Shown: positions 43,588 through 54,633 of the stretch, piece after piece
Numbering within the stretch: the stretch's first letter is position 1
Layout: each line of letters starts with the position of its first letter
Assembly (NCBI GenBank): GCA_037576195.1
Contig: CM075102.1
Coordinates: 14,070,745 to 14,134,744, forward strand
DNA from: Phytoseiulus persimilis
Lineage: Eukaryota; Arthropoda; Arachnida; Mesostigmata; Phytoseiidae
Length of the DNA stretch: 64,000 nt
Reading direction: 5' to 3'
Made by a program: the position numbers and the translations under genes
Notes under the pieces: generated by a model
What the model saw: the letters and a program-made list of their open reading frames with translations, nothing else
Databases searched by the model: none
Told to the model about the DNA's origin: nothing

Positions 43588-44178
43588 CTATCTTCCGAGC
43601 TTCAATAAGTCATTGCATTCCCAGTGATATTCTTCGTTTGGGGAATCCCATCCGCAACTCTTGGGAGCAATCATGGAGGTGGGAACTCCAGCTGTGCGAT
43701 CAGTAGTCGTCGAGAGTGTTACATTGGGTGACACCACTGCCGGAAACAGGACTCGATGGATAGGGCTGTAGACAATAGCGAACATTCCATGGTGTGGAAA
43801 CTCAGTCATCAGAACAGAAGCTGACTCATGTATACAGAAGAGAATTCCTGCCTCGTTGGGAAAGAACGCCAACCGCCGATCTTTGCTTCCTCGGAACCGT
43901 CGACCAATCACACCAAGCCATCGTCAACAGATACTGATTAGCAGACCCGATAGATTCTGAAATGATTCAGATGGTCGCCAGAAGCGGTGACGCTCCGCCG
44001 AATCTGAAAAATACGCAGTCATTGGCATTGGAGCTGACTCAACTCGAAGATTAGACAAGCGCAGAAACCCTTTCCGACTAGAGCTGAGCCCACTCTGTTT
44101 CGAGAGAACGAGTCTCATGAGGAGAGCGACGATTAAAACCGAGTCCCATGCCTCCAGAAGGGTAACGCACTCGATAGC
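43588..44178 (-). CDS. unrecognised gene, two phase-matched exons (3' part)
   Basis: Exon A (43947-44178), after the acceptor TTTTCACATATATCAG, reads AIECVTLLEAWDSVLIVALL through RRFRGS-proximal sequence to ...SESFQNLS. A 57-nt intron (43890-43946) follows, and exon B (43588-43889) continues SKDRRLAFFPNEAGILFCIH, then MTEFPHHGMFAIVYSPIHRV, to the stop. The intron is a multiple of three and carries an in-frame TGA, so splicing is needed. Exon A opens without its own ATG in the first part, so upstream exons are likely; an ATG at 44118 would give a shorter protein. No domain is recognised. Confidence 0.45.
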
Positions 44179-47100
44179 CTGATATATGTGAAAATCGCAT
44201 GGAGCTTCAAAGTGCGAGCCTCGCTCAGGCCCATCACCTGTGAGCGGATGTTACCTGCTCGAAACTGAGACGATATGGCGCTTAGTGATCAAATATTTTG
44301 GCTGAATATTGGGAAACAGAGAATCGAACCCGGGATTCAGTTTCGGCTGCAGAGGATGGGAGGGAGCTCGATGCTGATCAGCCTTCTTCTTCGTCCCATG
44401 GACTCGGAACTCGGCGAAATTTGCGTCTCGCGGGGCTGAAACCGTTCGATTAGATCACAATAATCCGGTCTTGATGCGTTGACCAACGAGGAGTGATTCG
44501 GGTACGAATTCCATCCAGACACCGAGTAGAGCCTGGAGAAGTCGCACGACTGCCAAAGGTTTCAGATCCGCCATTCGCGGGACGCGGGTTATAAACAGCC
44601 ACCGACTTTGATCCGGCCGAAACCTGGAGATCTTCTTCCCTTACTCCAGTGGAGGCGACAACCGCAAATATAAAACGCAGTCTCGGCTGACCCTCTCCGG
44701 AATCAGTGTTGGGCGAGATCATAATCATATAATCAGTAATAAAGTGTTGGTTTTCTTCGATCTACATCATTATGAGAAACTCGTTGATCACCTAAAGATG
44801 CTTCCGGAGTCGATCTGACCATCCTTCCCGGAGCAAATGGAAGTGATTCTGCTCTAGGTGATTCTGAACCAGTTCCCTCGACGGCAAGGTCTCAGGAGAA
44901 ATCGAGTGTTCCATTGTGAAACGAATCCATATTCCAGTACTATGGGGAGGGGAAGATGTTACGGTACTCCGGAAGCACCTGCATGGAGTCCAAAAAATTT
45001 GGTCGGATCGACCGCGGAATCAACTCCGTAGACTATCACGAGATCGATCTGGCGCTCTGTTCACGATGACCGTTCCGACAATCGAAAACGGCCTGGGAGT
45101 GCCGTGGAACGCTCCGGAGCTACTAGTCTGCAACGGGTCGACGATAACGGATCCGGCTAAATCCTTGAACCGCCGTGTCTCGATCCATGAGCGTACGTTA
45201 GAAAAACCCTAACGATTCTGACAGCAACGTGTATAGGGCTGGATCCAAGTCTTCATTCATGGGCCATGAATCATGACCCGTTCTTCTAAGAGACTTCTCG
45301 CGAAGCTTCAGGGCTACTCGAAACCCGGACCATGTCCGCGAAGTGGGCGAGAGCAGATATCATAACTCATAACACCGTGTGTAGCTACACTCGACGACAG
45401 AGGTGATCTCAGATCTCAAATATTATCACCCCAACTCGTCCTGATAAACGTTCTATTCAAACTCCCTCATAAAATCATGAGCCCAATTCTTGATGATTGA
45501 AGGGAATTCTGGACAACTTTCAGAGCCCGAGTGTTTCACAGAGTCGGGAGCGAGCCACCTGGGAAATCTTCCAGATTTTGACAAGGACAATCCAGTGCAC
45601 TAAACCCTCCATGCACTCCTCTTGAGGAGAACACGAAGCGAACCGTGTTCCGCGACGACCTGGTAACGGCGTCAACGTTTCAATCATGCGCAGGCATTCA
45701 CCCAGAGATGAATATAATTCGGATCCGGAATCGTCAACGCATCCGAATCCAGACTGAAACCCCCTCGTTGAATCCGAAACCGAATCCGGGACCAAGTCGG
45801 ATTTGAATACGGATTCGGAAACGTTTCATGTCGAGCGTCGATCCCGAGTTCTCATGAGGATGGGAAGTGGCCTTTTCTCCCAACGTTTGGAGGAGGTGGT
45901 GGCCAGAATTTCTGATTTTTGGTAGCTTAGAGCCATCTCCGCTCGCGAGTTCGTGACTCCCAAACAAGCGCTTCGTCAATTCTCGAAAACACCGTCAGAG
46001 TCGATCGATTCATCGAGGATGAGCGGAGCGTTTCCTGATGATAACAATAAGCTCTAATGTGGGTTCCTGAGACTCGCAAAATGAAAGTCCGGTCGGAGTT
46101 CGGCTCCGAGTCCCTTTTCCGTCCGATAACTGTCCGGTATCCATAATCCATGTCGGGTTCACAGTATTCTCTCTTCAATGAGCCTGCCGAGAAGCGGTTG
46201 GGCTTTGCCATCGGAACGCACTCGGATATCTTCGCAGTGGTGTTCCGCTTTTGGGGGCTACTTTCCCTGCCACATTTCGGTCGTCTGGTCTCTGAATTCC
46301 ATCATTCTTAGGATGCTCTTCGGCCACCTGGGGTTCGGCAATGCTCTGACTCTCCCTAGGTATCTCAGCTTGCTATCGGCCTTTCACGCTTCGAAGGACC
46401 ACCAGCCAAATTCTCCTCGAACAAACTTGTCAGGAACTCTGTAACCTGGGATCGCTAGCACCCATGTTCTTGTTTTCCATTGGGAGTTCCTGAGTTCCTT
46501 CGTCTGCGATGTGCTCGCCAGGAGTATGTACTGAGTTCGGGTAGATCCGCTTGGGCACAACTGTAGATTTCCACGGCACTCAGAAGAGATTTCGAGTCTG
46601 TTGCGACCCCACGGAGACGATGTGTGCATCTGGTGAAAGCAGCTCTATCCCCCGTTTGTTTGAATCGTTTCTGGAGTCCGGGAACGTAACGCCCACGAAT
46701 TTCCAGGTACGAGCTGACGGCATACGCCTGCCTTGCATCATAAGCTCCCCTCTGGGCGCCCAAGTCGAGGACCGAGTCTACTACGACCGCACATTTGACG
46801 GAGTTGAACGTCAGCTCATTCTCGTTTCCGTTCTCCGTCGTGACTTCCAGGAGCTTCCCCTTTTCATGGTAGTTCCTAGTCAGTCAGGAAGTTCCTTGCT
46901 TCCGTAGTTCAGAGCTGAGGTCCCACATCTACAGCCTGGAGACGAAAACGATATGCCATCCCTGATGGCGCCTCTGATCGGTCTCAATCCGTTTCGAATT
47001 AGCGTCTTCGTCGTTGATGCTAACTCTGATCTGCGTGTACAGTTTCTGGACGGTTCCTGTCATACCTCTGTCGACGCCAATGGCATGGCGTCGTTTGTCA

Positions 47101-47535
47101 CAGTCTCTGTCTATCCACCCAATCTCAGGTGGTAGTTCAGCCTAGGTAAACGCAGATCAGTCCTGTTTCATCGAGTACGGACGTTCAAAGCGCTGGGTTG
47201 AGGATGAGAATATTGTCGTCACCCCTCCTGCCTGTTCGGAATCGGTTTCTGCATCCTTTTCCGGAGTGTTTTAATACGGACGTATAGCACGGCAGAGATG
47301 GTGAATGCAAGAGAGGCCGCCCGGCTCTGAGTTTGCTTCCTCAAATAAATCTGTCTCACGGGGGAGGCGCGGCGGTTCGATGACGGCTGAAAAAGGTCAT
47401 TCAGTTCACCTTATGACTCAAAGGAGTAACACAAGCATTACTCCATCAGGTGGTCTCACCCAGACCCTCGAACAAGGAGCTCGGAGCGACCAGGTAGGCC
47501 GGAACCGAGCCTTATTCACCATCGAATGAGATCAT
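44179..47535. other. no gene recognised; two short units of the 45-bp repeat
   Basis: 44450-44728 (-) is an ATG-started ORF with no recognised domain. The 45-bp repeat occurs as a dimer at 44962-45051. 45700-45830 is enriched in GAATCCG/CGGATTC words. 46170-47150 holds open stretches in several frames. Nothing here meets the standard for a gene call. Confidence 0.35.
44962..45051 (+). repeat. dispersed dimer of the 45-bp repeat
   Basis: Two adjacent 45-base units split at 45007. The second begins ATCGACCGCGGAATCAACTC and matches the phase of the array at 35604-35800 and of the MITE interior. It is not flanked by MITE ends. Confidence 0.55.
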
Positions 47536-48081
47536 GTGGAACGTAGAGAATCCGCTCCAATTCCACGGTCACAGATCGGTCCAGCCACGGTCCATCGTGG
47601 CTCACAAGGAGTGTGCACTAACTGTCCCACGCCGATTTTTATGATTCATAGATGGGCATGTGGGTTTCGTCGGGGGCAGCATGGAAGCGCATGCGACTGT
47701 TCCCCATTCGGCCCTGGGGCCTCAAATGATGAAGATGAGATTCGAAAAATAATCATCATCATCATCACATCCCTTTGCCCCTCTCTAAGGTTAGATTCCC
47801 ATGCCTTTTCGGTGTCGAAACGGGTGAGAATCGGAAGTAAGACAATCGATAGATCCCCGTCGTATGCGTCACGGCAGGAGACGTCATTAGGAGAAGGAAG
47901 AGTACCGATTCAGTGTTCACTCAATGACAGCCTGGAAAACGGAACGGATGATATGAGGTGGAGCCAAAGGAGCTCTATGGATGGATTCAGTGAGAGTTCC
48001 AGATCAAGCGAAACCCGAGTGGTGATGATAATCCACGACGGAACCTTCTACAGAGAGAAACCGCCAGTCTACCTTCGCTAA
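47536..48081 (+). CDS. hypothetical Ser-rich ORF (no ATG at its start)
   Basis: An open stretch of 181 codons. The second half looks coding: RIGSKTIDRSPSYASRQETS, CSLNDSLENGTDDMRWSQRS and VVMIIHDGTFYREKPPVYLR. An acceptor-like CTCTCTAAGGTTAG near 47800 could mark the true exon start; upstream lies an ATC microsatellite. A following ATG-started ORF (48118-48501, MENLSHKCREGTPTM) may be unrelated. No domain is recognised and no donor is identified. Confidence 0.25.
   Translation: MERRESAPIPRSQIGPATVHRGSQGVCTNCPTPIFMIHRWACGFRRGQHGSACDCSPFGPGASNDEDEIRKIIIIIITSLCPSLRLDSHAFSVSKRVRIGSKTIDRSPSYASRQETSLGEGRVPIQCSLNDSLENGTDDMRWSQRSSMDGFSESSRSSETRVVMIIHDGTFYREKPPVYLR
47748..47768. repeat. ATC microsatellite
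   Basis: A short run of ATC triplets interrupted only at its ends. Confidence 0.8.
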
Positions 48082-48501
48082 CGGACGCCGCTCTCACTGA
48101 TCCCAACCATCACTCGCATGGAAAACCTCAGTCACAAATGTCGGGAAGGAACGCCGACAATGCTGTTTCCGTTATCGCCGTATGATCGATGGATATCGGA
48201 TCAGGCCACGGAACACAGTTTGGGAACCACTGCTGCACGAGAAGCCGGAGGGTGCTTAGTAACGCTCGGTCGGAATCGCAAAGCATCGGCTATGGTCGAC
48301 GAGAGACTGATCAGGATACGATGTGCGATGACAGAGCGGAGTTCGATAGATATTTTCGATTTCGCGAAACGGAGAAGTTCCACGAAGCGTATTGAAGCTC
48401 GCAACAGTGATATTTTGTCTCGGGGCGTTCCGCGACTGAGTTTGCCATCTTATACGGTCTATAATCCAAGGCGGACCTCGAGCTATGCAAAACATCTCTG
48501 A

Positions 48502-50000
48502 TAAGACACAGTAAAGTCTGAACTGTACAAACTCTCGATTATCCCGATCCCCGGCCTAAGGAAAACTGTAGATATCGATCTCGGACCCACGGTAGCTAAT
48601 CGAGTCATCCTAGTTGAGCAAGTCATTCAAGAACTGTACCCGCCATTAGAAAGAAGAGCGCGCTCAGCTCGCGACCAAACAACTCGCGGATCTGATTGTC
48701 CCCCGATTTCATGGACTCAAGTTGGTTCGCTGGACGGTCCTGTGTTGAACTATTCGATAATTTGCAACCGGTGGTTCGAAATCGAACCCTCGAAAATCGT
48801 GACTCGGTGGTACTCCGCTTAATCACAGAAAATTCTCGCAAGACTTCTAGGAATCGCGCCGCTCGTGAATGATCACAAGCCAATCGGATCTCATGCGTGT
48901 CTTTAATTGAATCGAGATTATTTTTTTTGCGGGGGGGCTGCGACCCGAAGAGCAATCTGACCGTTCTGGGTACGTTTGGAGCCAATCAATTGATCCGATT
49001 TCGGGAACTCGATGCGCAGACCGGATGTTCCTTTCCCGATTCGAATTTGTGCGCCACGAGAGTGATCTGTTCCTCGAGGGCGGAGTAACGTTTCGTCTGC
49101 TGTTGGTTGCTCGCCAGTGCTGGTGCTCTGCCGTTTACTGAGTGTGCTGTGAAATTTTGGTGCGGTGAGCGTTGAATCTTTGCGATTTTCCATCGCGCGT
49201 TGTGGAAACCGACTTCTGAATCTGGTTCGTGTCTCGACTGGTTATCGGATCTTGTCATTTCAGCTTGTTGCACAGGGTTCTCATGCGTTGAATGCGGCGA
49301 AAGATGGTTAGCACATGATCGGCCCACACGCTGCGCTTGTCCGACCGAGCTGCCTATGTGTTGGGTTCGGTGCGGCGATCCAATTTGAATGTTGGCATTC
49401 CGTTTCCCGGTTCCAACGTGGTGTGGTTCGCGTTGATCTAACCGAAGTAGGTTCTCGGGGACGATGGACGTGCCACCAGCGTGTCGCATCGGTATAGGCT
49501 CAGCGTCGTTTTCTGTTCGGCTATCCCCCTCGCGAGTCCATATATAGCGAGCGGCGAAATGATGTTCATCGAAGTCCCAGCTAGAATTCCCGCTCTTGCA
49601 AAGCGAGAGTCAAGTTTCTAAATCACGAATTGCGTCGTTCGAACTCTCGCGGCAAACGTCGTGGTAGCTTCTCGTGTTTATCGGAGACGTTTTCTGTGGA
49701 CGGCCAAGTTCGCTCCTCCAGGGTGCTTGCTGTGATCCGCGTGTCTCGAATGTTCTGTGGAACGCTCCCGTTCCTACCGAACTGACCGAAGTTACAGTGA
49801 GTTATATTGCATTGATCTCGTTCGATGCTGTGGTGGATTTCGTGATAATTTTGCAGCACGTCGTACCGAGAAGGTTGTTAGAAACGCGGAACGATTCCGA
49901 CCGGCACGAGCTGGAAGTGGTTCCAGGGGTAGATAACGACCGATAAAACTGATTTCTCGAAATGGAGCCCAGTGCTATCAGACTCTCTTGTGTTACAGGA
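48502..50000. other. intergenic and probable Caprin promoter and 5' UTR
   Basis: Long overlapping open frames occur on both strands around 48986-49489 without similarity. A good acceptor (TCTCTTGTGTTACAG) ends at 49998, three bases before the Caprin ATG, so the 5' UTR is probably spliced and its first exon lies somewhere in this interval. Confidence 0.35.
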
Positions 50001-52418
50001 ATGGCTCAGGAGACGAAGAGTACGGCGCCCGCCGAGGGCACTCTGCGCGATATTCTGAGTATGATGGAGAAAAAGACGCGGAACTTGGAGAAGCGTAGGG
50101 TAAGATTGATCAATGGAATCGAGAACGTGGAACACAGCCGGATGGCGATGGTTCTCTGGTTCATGACGTTGATGGCGTTCCGAATCATAGAGCGATACCG
50201 GAGGGGAACGAAGACCTAATGAGTTCCCCAAAAAATGCAGGGTCGATTGGAACTGTACGAGAAAGAATTGGAAATGGGAAATCAGCTCACCAAAAATCAG
50301 TTGCAAGCCTTAGCCAAGAAAGAGGAGGTGAGTTCGATGTTGTTCGTCTCACACTTCTGAGTGAACGACCGATGTCTGAATAGAGTTTCGGCGAAACTGC
50401 CGAGCGATATTCGAGTCTGTTCAGGGAACCTGAAATTATAGCTCTTTTGAAATCTCCAGGTTCTGATCAGGCTCGATGCAGTTCGGGAGATCCGTGTTCC
50501 AGCGGAACAGTATGCCAAGAACGACGAGCGAGCCGAAGAGATGAAGGCGAAGAAGACCGAGAAGGCAGTGAACACCAAGATTCAGGACACAGTCGCACAG
50601 GTGAGCAATCTTTCTCATGTAGGGGACTTCCATCTCGTCGGAAACATCGAACCGGCTGCAGAGGGGAGTGCATCTGTAACGATTGGTTTCCTTTACCGTT
50701 GAAAGGTTTTGCGTTTACAATCACTCTTGGACGAGGGTTTGCGACGGGAAGAGATCGAGGACAACGAGGTACTCGGAATCCTACGGACGGCATCCCTTGA
50801 TGCTCGCAAGAAGAACTACCGGAACGCTGCCCGATTCTGGCTCCAAGTTGTGGAAGCCAAACCCAAGGAATTCGCAGCTGGAGTTACTTTCCAGGTGAGC
50901 CTCGTTTTGCATGCGTCTCCCAGACGGTCTCCTTTGGGAACGGAACGCGAATCACTCGAGGATAATCAGGGGAATGTTTAAGTTGGGTGTTTTGCTTCAG
51001 GCTGCGCACGAGAAACTGACAGCTATCGGGAATCTGCTCGAGAAATTGGATGAGGTCAATCTCATCGATGGAGAAGAGGGTGGACGGGGCGAAAGCCCTT
51101 TTACCTCCTCCGTTGGTGAAAGTGAGACCGCGTCCGATCATCAGCCCAATCAACCGCCAACCCAACCGAGCACCGAAGAACAAAATGTCAGCAAGCAACA
51201 CGACGAAATCTCCATCAGCCCAACGGAAGACGTCACCCTCAATAACGAACTCGACGCTGAGCAAGCTGTGGCCGTGATCCAGAGCCAGCCGCAGCCCCTC
51301 ATCGTCCAGAACGATCACCACCAACCCCCTCCACAACTGGAGCCCCCTGTCGTCGCCACGCCCGCTGTGAGTTCACGCGACTCGTTTCAATCACACTCTC
51401 GATTTCATCACAAAATATGTCGCCCGAAGTATTTGCACCGTAAAATCCTAATATACCGCTCCATTGCTCCCCGAAGGTGGCTGTTGCTGAACATCCTCTT
51501 CATGCAGCCGGGCAACACATCGTCATTCCCAGCATCGGTCTGTACACAGTTCTCCCAGTCCAGCAAGGCGAGGACGCGATCCAGTTCGGGTCTGTCGAGC
51601 CCGTCGTTCATCATCCTGCTGTGGTTCACGCAACCCCAGCCGCTCCTCTTCCTGTAGCCGAGGAGATGCCAAGCCCGAACTCGATGTTTGAAGACCGCGA
51701 ATTCGATTTCTTCCAAGACGATCTCACACACCCTCCTGTCCATCAGACCGCCCCCGTACACATGGATCCTGCTGTAGTCTACGCTGCCGGTGTGTCACAT
51801 TTCAACGCTCATTACCACCAACTCCTGCAGTTCCAACACTCGCAACAACAGCAGCAACAACAACAACAGCAGCAGCAACAGCAGCAGCAGCAAGAACAGC
51901 AAGCCTCTTCTCAAATTCAAGTTCAAACCCTTCCAATGAACAATGGATCAGCCGAGCCTGTGACTCAGGAGAACGGGGAAAGAAGTCCGGTCGAGCAGGA
52001 TCAATCGTCTAAAGCTGCTGTCGATCCTGCAACAACGCCCGTACACGTCAAGGAATCCGACCGGAATGGCTACTTCGTTCGCGACGATAAAGAACGTAGA
52101 TCTCCCCAGGAGAATCACCGACACAACCGAGGAGGTGATCACGAAGGCGGGAAACCTTTCTATCGTGGCATGAACGGAAACAAGGGCGGCTACGGAGGAG
52201 ACAACAACAACAATAACGGTCGATGGAACGGACACAGAGGCGGTCACTGGAACAGCAGGGAGAGACGCGAAGGCGGATACAACGGTAACGGCGGAGGGGG
52301 ATATGGAAACGGTCATTCTCATTCCAGACACAATAACGCGTATGGCGGCGGGAATCACAACAACGGACACACCCGAAACAACACCACACGACGGGAACCA
52401 GCTGCCCAGCGAGTCTGA
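50001..52418 (+). CDS. Capr: Caprin (cytoplasmic activation/proliferation-associated protein), 607 aa
   Basis: An RNA-binding protein of cytoplasmic RNP and stress granules, partner of G3BP/Rasputin and FMRP, controlling translation. Six phase-0 coding exons: 50001-50099, 50241-50327, 50460-50600, 50706-50894, 51001-51366 and 51477-52418. The N-terminal homology region is clear: LRDILSMMEKKTRNLEKRR (residues 15-33), joined by splicing to GRLELYEKELEMGNQLTKNQ, then LRLQSLLDEGLRREEIEDNE and FWLQVVEAKPKEFAAGVTF, collinear with vertebrate caprin-1. Exon 6 has EFDFFQDDL, a glutamine run, and a C-terminal RGG/Gly-Asn-rich low-complexity tail (GGYGGDNNNNNGRWNGHRGG). An upstream ATG (49962) is in frame but sits before a splice acceptor, so 50001 is preferred. 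Confidence 0.93.
51843..51901 (+). repeat. CAG/CAA repeat encoding polyglutamine in Caprin
   Basis: A run of CAA and CAG codons gives about 18 near-uninterrupted glutamines (one Glu near the end). Mixed codons make the tract less prone to slippage than pure CAG. Confidence 0.9.
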
Positions 52419-53508
52419 TATCCAATCGATGAGGTCAATCACGGAGATACGAGACATGTTTGAGTTGAAAAGGGAATCGATGTACTTTTTGTAAACGAAT
52501 TAAGTTACGGAAAAGCCTCAGCAGCAACAACTATGACGAAAGCGAATTCAGAGACCCCTGCAGCAGTGTCAGGAGTGACGACGACGAGAAAACCGGCAGA
52601 GAAGATGATTTAGTCGGACAGGAGATTTAAACACCAGAACACTGAACAACTCATTGGTCCCCGGGAATAACCGTCGTGAGTAGCACGGAGGCGATTGGCG
52701 TGTTTTTCGTTGGCAGTGATTCGCTCAGGTCGGATGAGAGAACGGAAGGCTCTGTCTGTCGTCAACGACGCTCGATAAAAGCTCCTCAGTGCAAAAAATC
52801 TGATAAGCGTAGAATCATCGAAAGGACATTGAGAACTCACTCTGTCGGAGGTGGTCGTAGATATAAATTCGTTCGCTATCAAAACGGATGCTCTAATTTT
52901 ATCATCCTTCATTGGTTTCACCTCCCTTAATTGGCAGCAGCGACAAGAGAGAGAGAGAAACACACGTTTCGAATTGAGCGTTGGGCTGACGAAGGTGTTC
53001 GAGTAGTTAGGGGAAAGCCAGCGTAGCGAGTGCGTCCTACTACTGAGGCTGGAGGCGGAACATGGGGTGATCGCTCCAGCCGAGTCGTTGTGAGGTCGTT
53101 TTCACATTTGCTGGTGGGACAGAGTGGAGATTTTGCAAAGCATTTTTTCCATAAAGCGTACGCACTCTTGACGTTCGTTTAGTCGTTGGTTCTCCTTAGT
53201 CGAGCGACGGACAAGTCCAGAGTTGGGGAGTTGGTCTTTATTAAACGATCGAACGTTTTCCACACGAATTAAACCACACCACAATTGCTTCAGCAACAAT
53301 CCGAACAACATGTTGTATTATTAACTTATTACCGCGCAAGCGAGTGGGATGTAACTTCATGTAAAGAGTTGTTAGGTTTAAACGAAAGATGAATACAGCT
53401 TAGGTACGGATCGATTGATGAGCATCTATGGGAAGAGTGATGATGGTGCTCGCTTTGTCTGCCTGATGGCTTGTCCGGGAGGACGTGTCATGAACGAACA
53501 TGTTTCCA

Positions 53509-53514
53509 ATAAAT
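53509..53514 (+). terminator. candidate poly(A) signal of Caprin
   Basis: AATAAA about 1.1 kb after the Caprin stop. The interval 52419-53508 has no gene of its own and is AT-richer than the coding exons, as expected for a long 3' UTR. Confidence 0.45.
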
Positions 53515-54633
53515 GAGGAATCTTTCTCTTTCGTCTGTTTCGATTGGAATTCTCACCTGTTTATTTTCCTGAGCGATGGCCGCAGAGGGATATTATCTCA
53601 TGAACAGCACGATGCGTGTGATCATCCATTCGGAATTTTCATATGGTATCATCTATCACTCGAGAGCTCTCGGGGACACCTCTGTGCCAATCCTCCGAGA
53701 GCGGTCATAATATTCTGAATGGAAATATTCGAGCTCAGGAACTGGGGCAGTTTGATGCGGCCGCAAAATGTGGACGGCGAGCACAGTAGCTCTCGCGCGA
53801 GCCGCGTTTTGCCTGTTCAACACAAATCGATAGATGAGCTTGACTTCCTTTCGAAGCCAACGCTCATGGGGATCGTTCCCGGATCGGAGGCAGGAACAAA
53901 AATGAAGTTAACGTGCCCCGGAGAGGGGGGCGCCCCATCTCGGACGGGCGCTCCGAGAAGACTGTAGGGAGTGGCATTTAGACGTTCGTCTGTTCATCCT
54001 GTTCTTCTCTCTGACCTATTTGGCTGGTTCGAACTCTTTTCTCCGCAGTCGATGGTCGCTTGCTGCCCTCATATTTGAATTCCCGCGAACGGACGTTTTG
54101 GCCATAATCGATTCCTAGCCTCGCCCTTTCCATGAGTTCGTCTGCCAGTCCGCCATGTTGGTGGGATCGACTGTCGTCAACCCTGTGTGTGCGTGTGTAT
54201 TTTCGCGTGCGCGCGCGGTGTCGTCAATACACGACGGCGTTGCCGAGTATTTTGTTTACATTGTTGAGTTTGCGAAGTTGTTGTTTGTTCTCCGGAAGGT
54301 TTGGCAGCTTCCACCTGGATGCTGGCAACGACGGTATGAATGTAAACTAACCGCCTGTGACAGCCACTCGATTGTGGTGGTTCTCTTTGGGGAGCCACGA
54401 CGTGTGTGTGGTCCACGAACGTGCGCTTCTCAAAGAGTCGGAGCTCGCTCGCGCGAATTTTCAACACGACAGCGCTACTCAGTGACCATTGCTTGACACC
54501 CGTCGTCCTCGCTTAATGGCTCGATGTTAGGCTATATTCTAGGCATGACGCTGACGAGATATCGGGCTCCAGCGAGCGGCTGTTCGGACAATTCCGTGAT
54601 AACGCTTATAATTTGATAATTCCGTCGTTTTAG
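53515..54633. other. intergenic; probable 5' region of the PHF20-like gene
   Basis: No domain-bearing ORF. A GT/GC-rich stretch near 54183-54220 (GTGTGTGCGTGTGTATTTTC, then CGTGCGCGCGCGG) may belong to the promoter. The upstream coding exon(s) of the next gene should lie here but could not be fixed. Confidence 0.35.

Noticed and set aside
44310-44345. tRNA T-arm-like sequence on the minus strand (GGGTTCGATTCTC)
   Set aside because: The stem does not pair and no D-arm, anticodon arm or acceptor stem could be placed around it.
46380-46910. Faint resemblance to a retroelement protease region on the minus strand
   Set aside because: Too weak and short. No terminal repeats, reverse transcriptase or integrase motifs were seen nearby, so no fossil is called.
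48986-49489. 167-codon minus-strand ORF upstream of Caprin
   Set aside because: Composition is His/Gln/Asn-biased without a domain, and the opposite strand is also open; more likely part of the Caprin promoter or 5' UTR.
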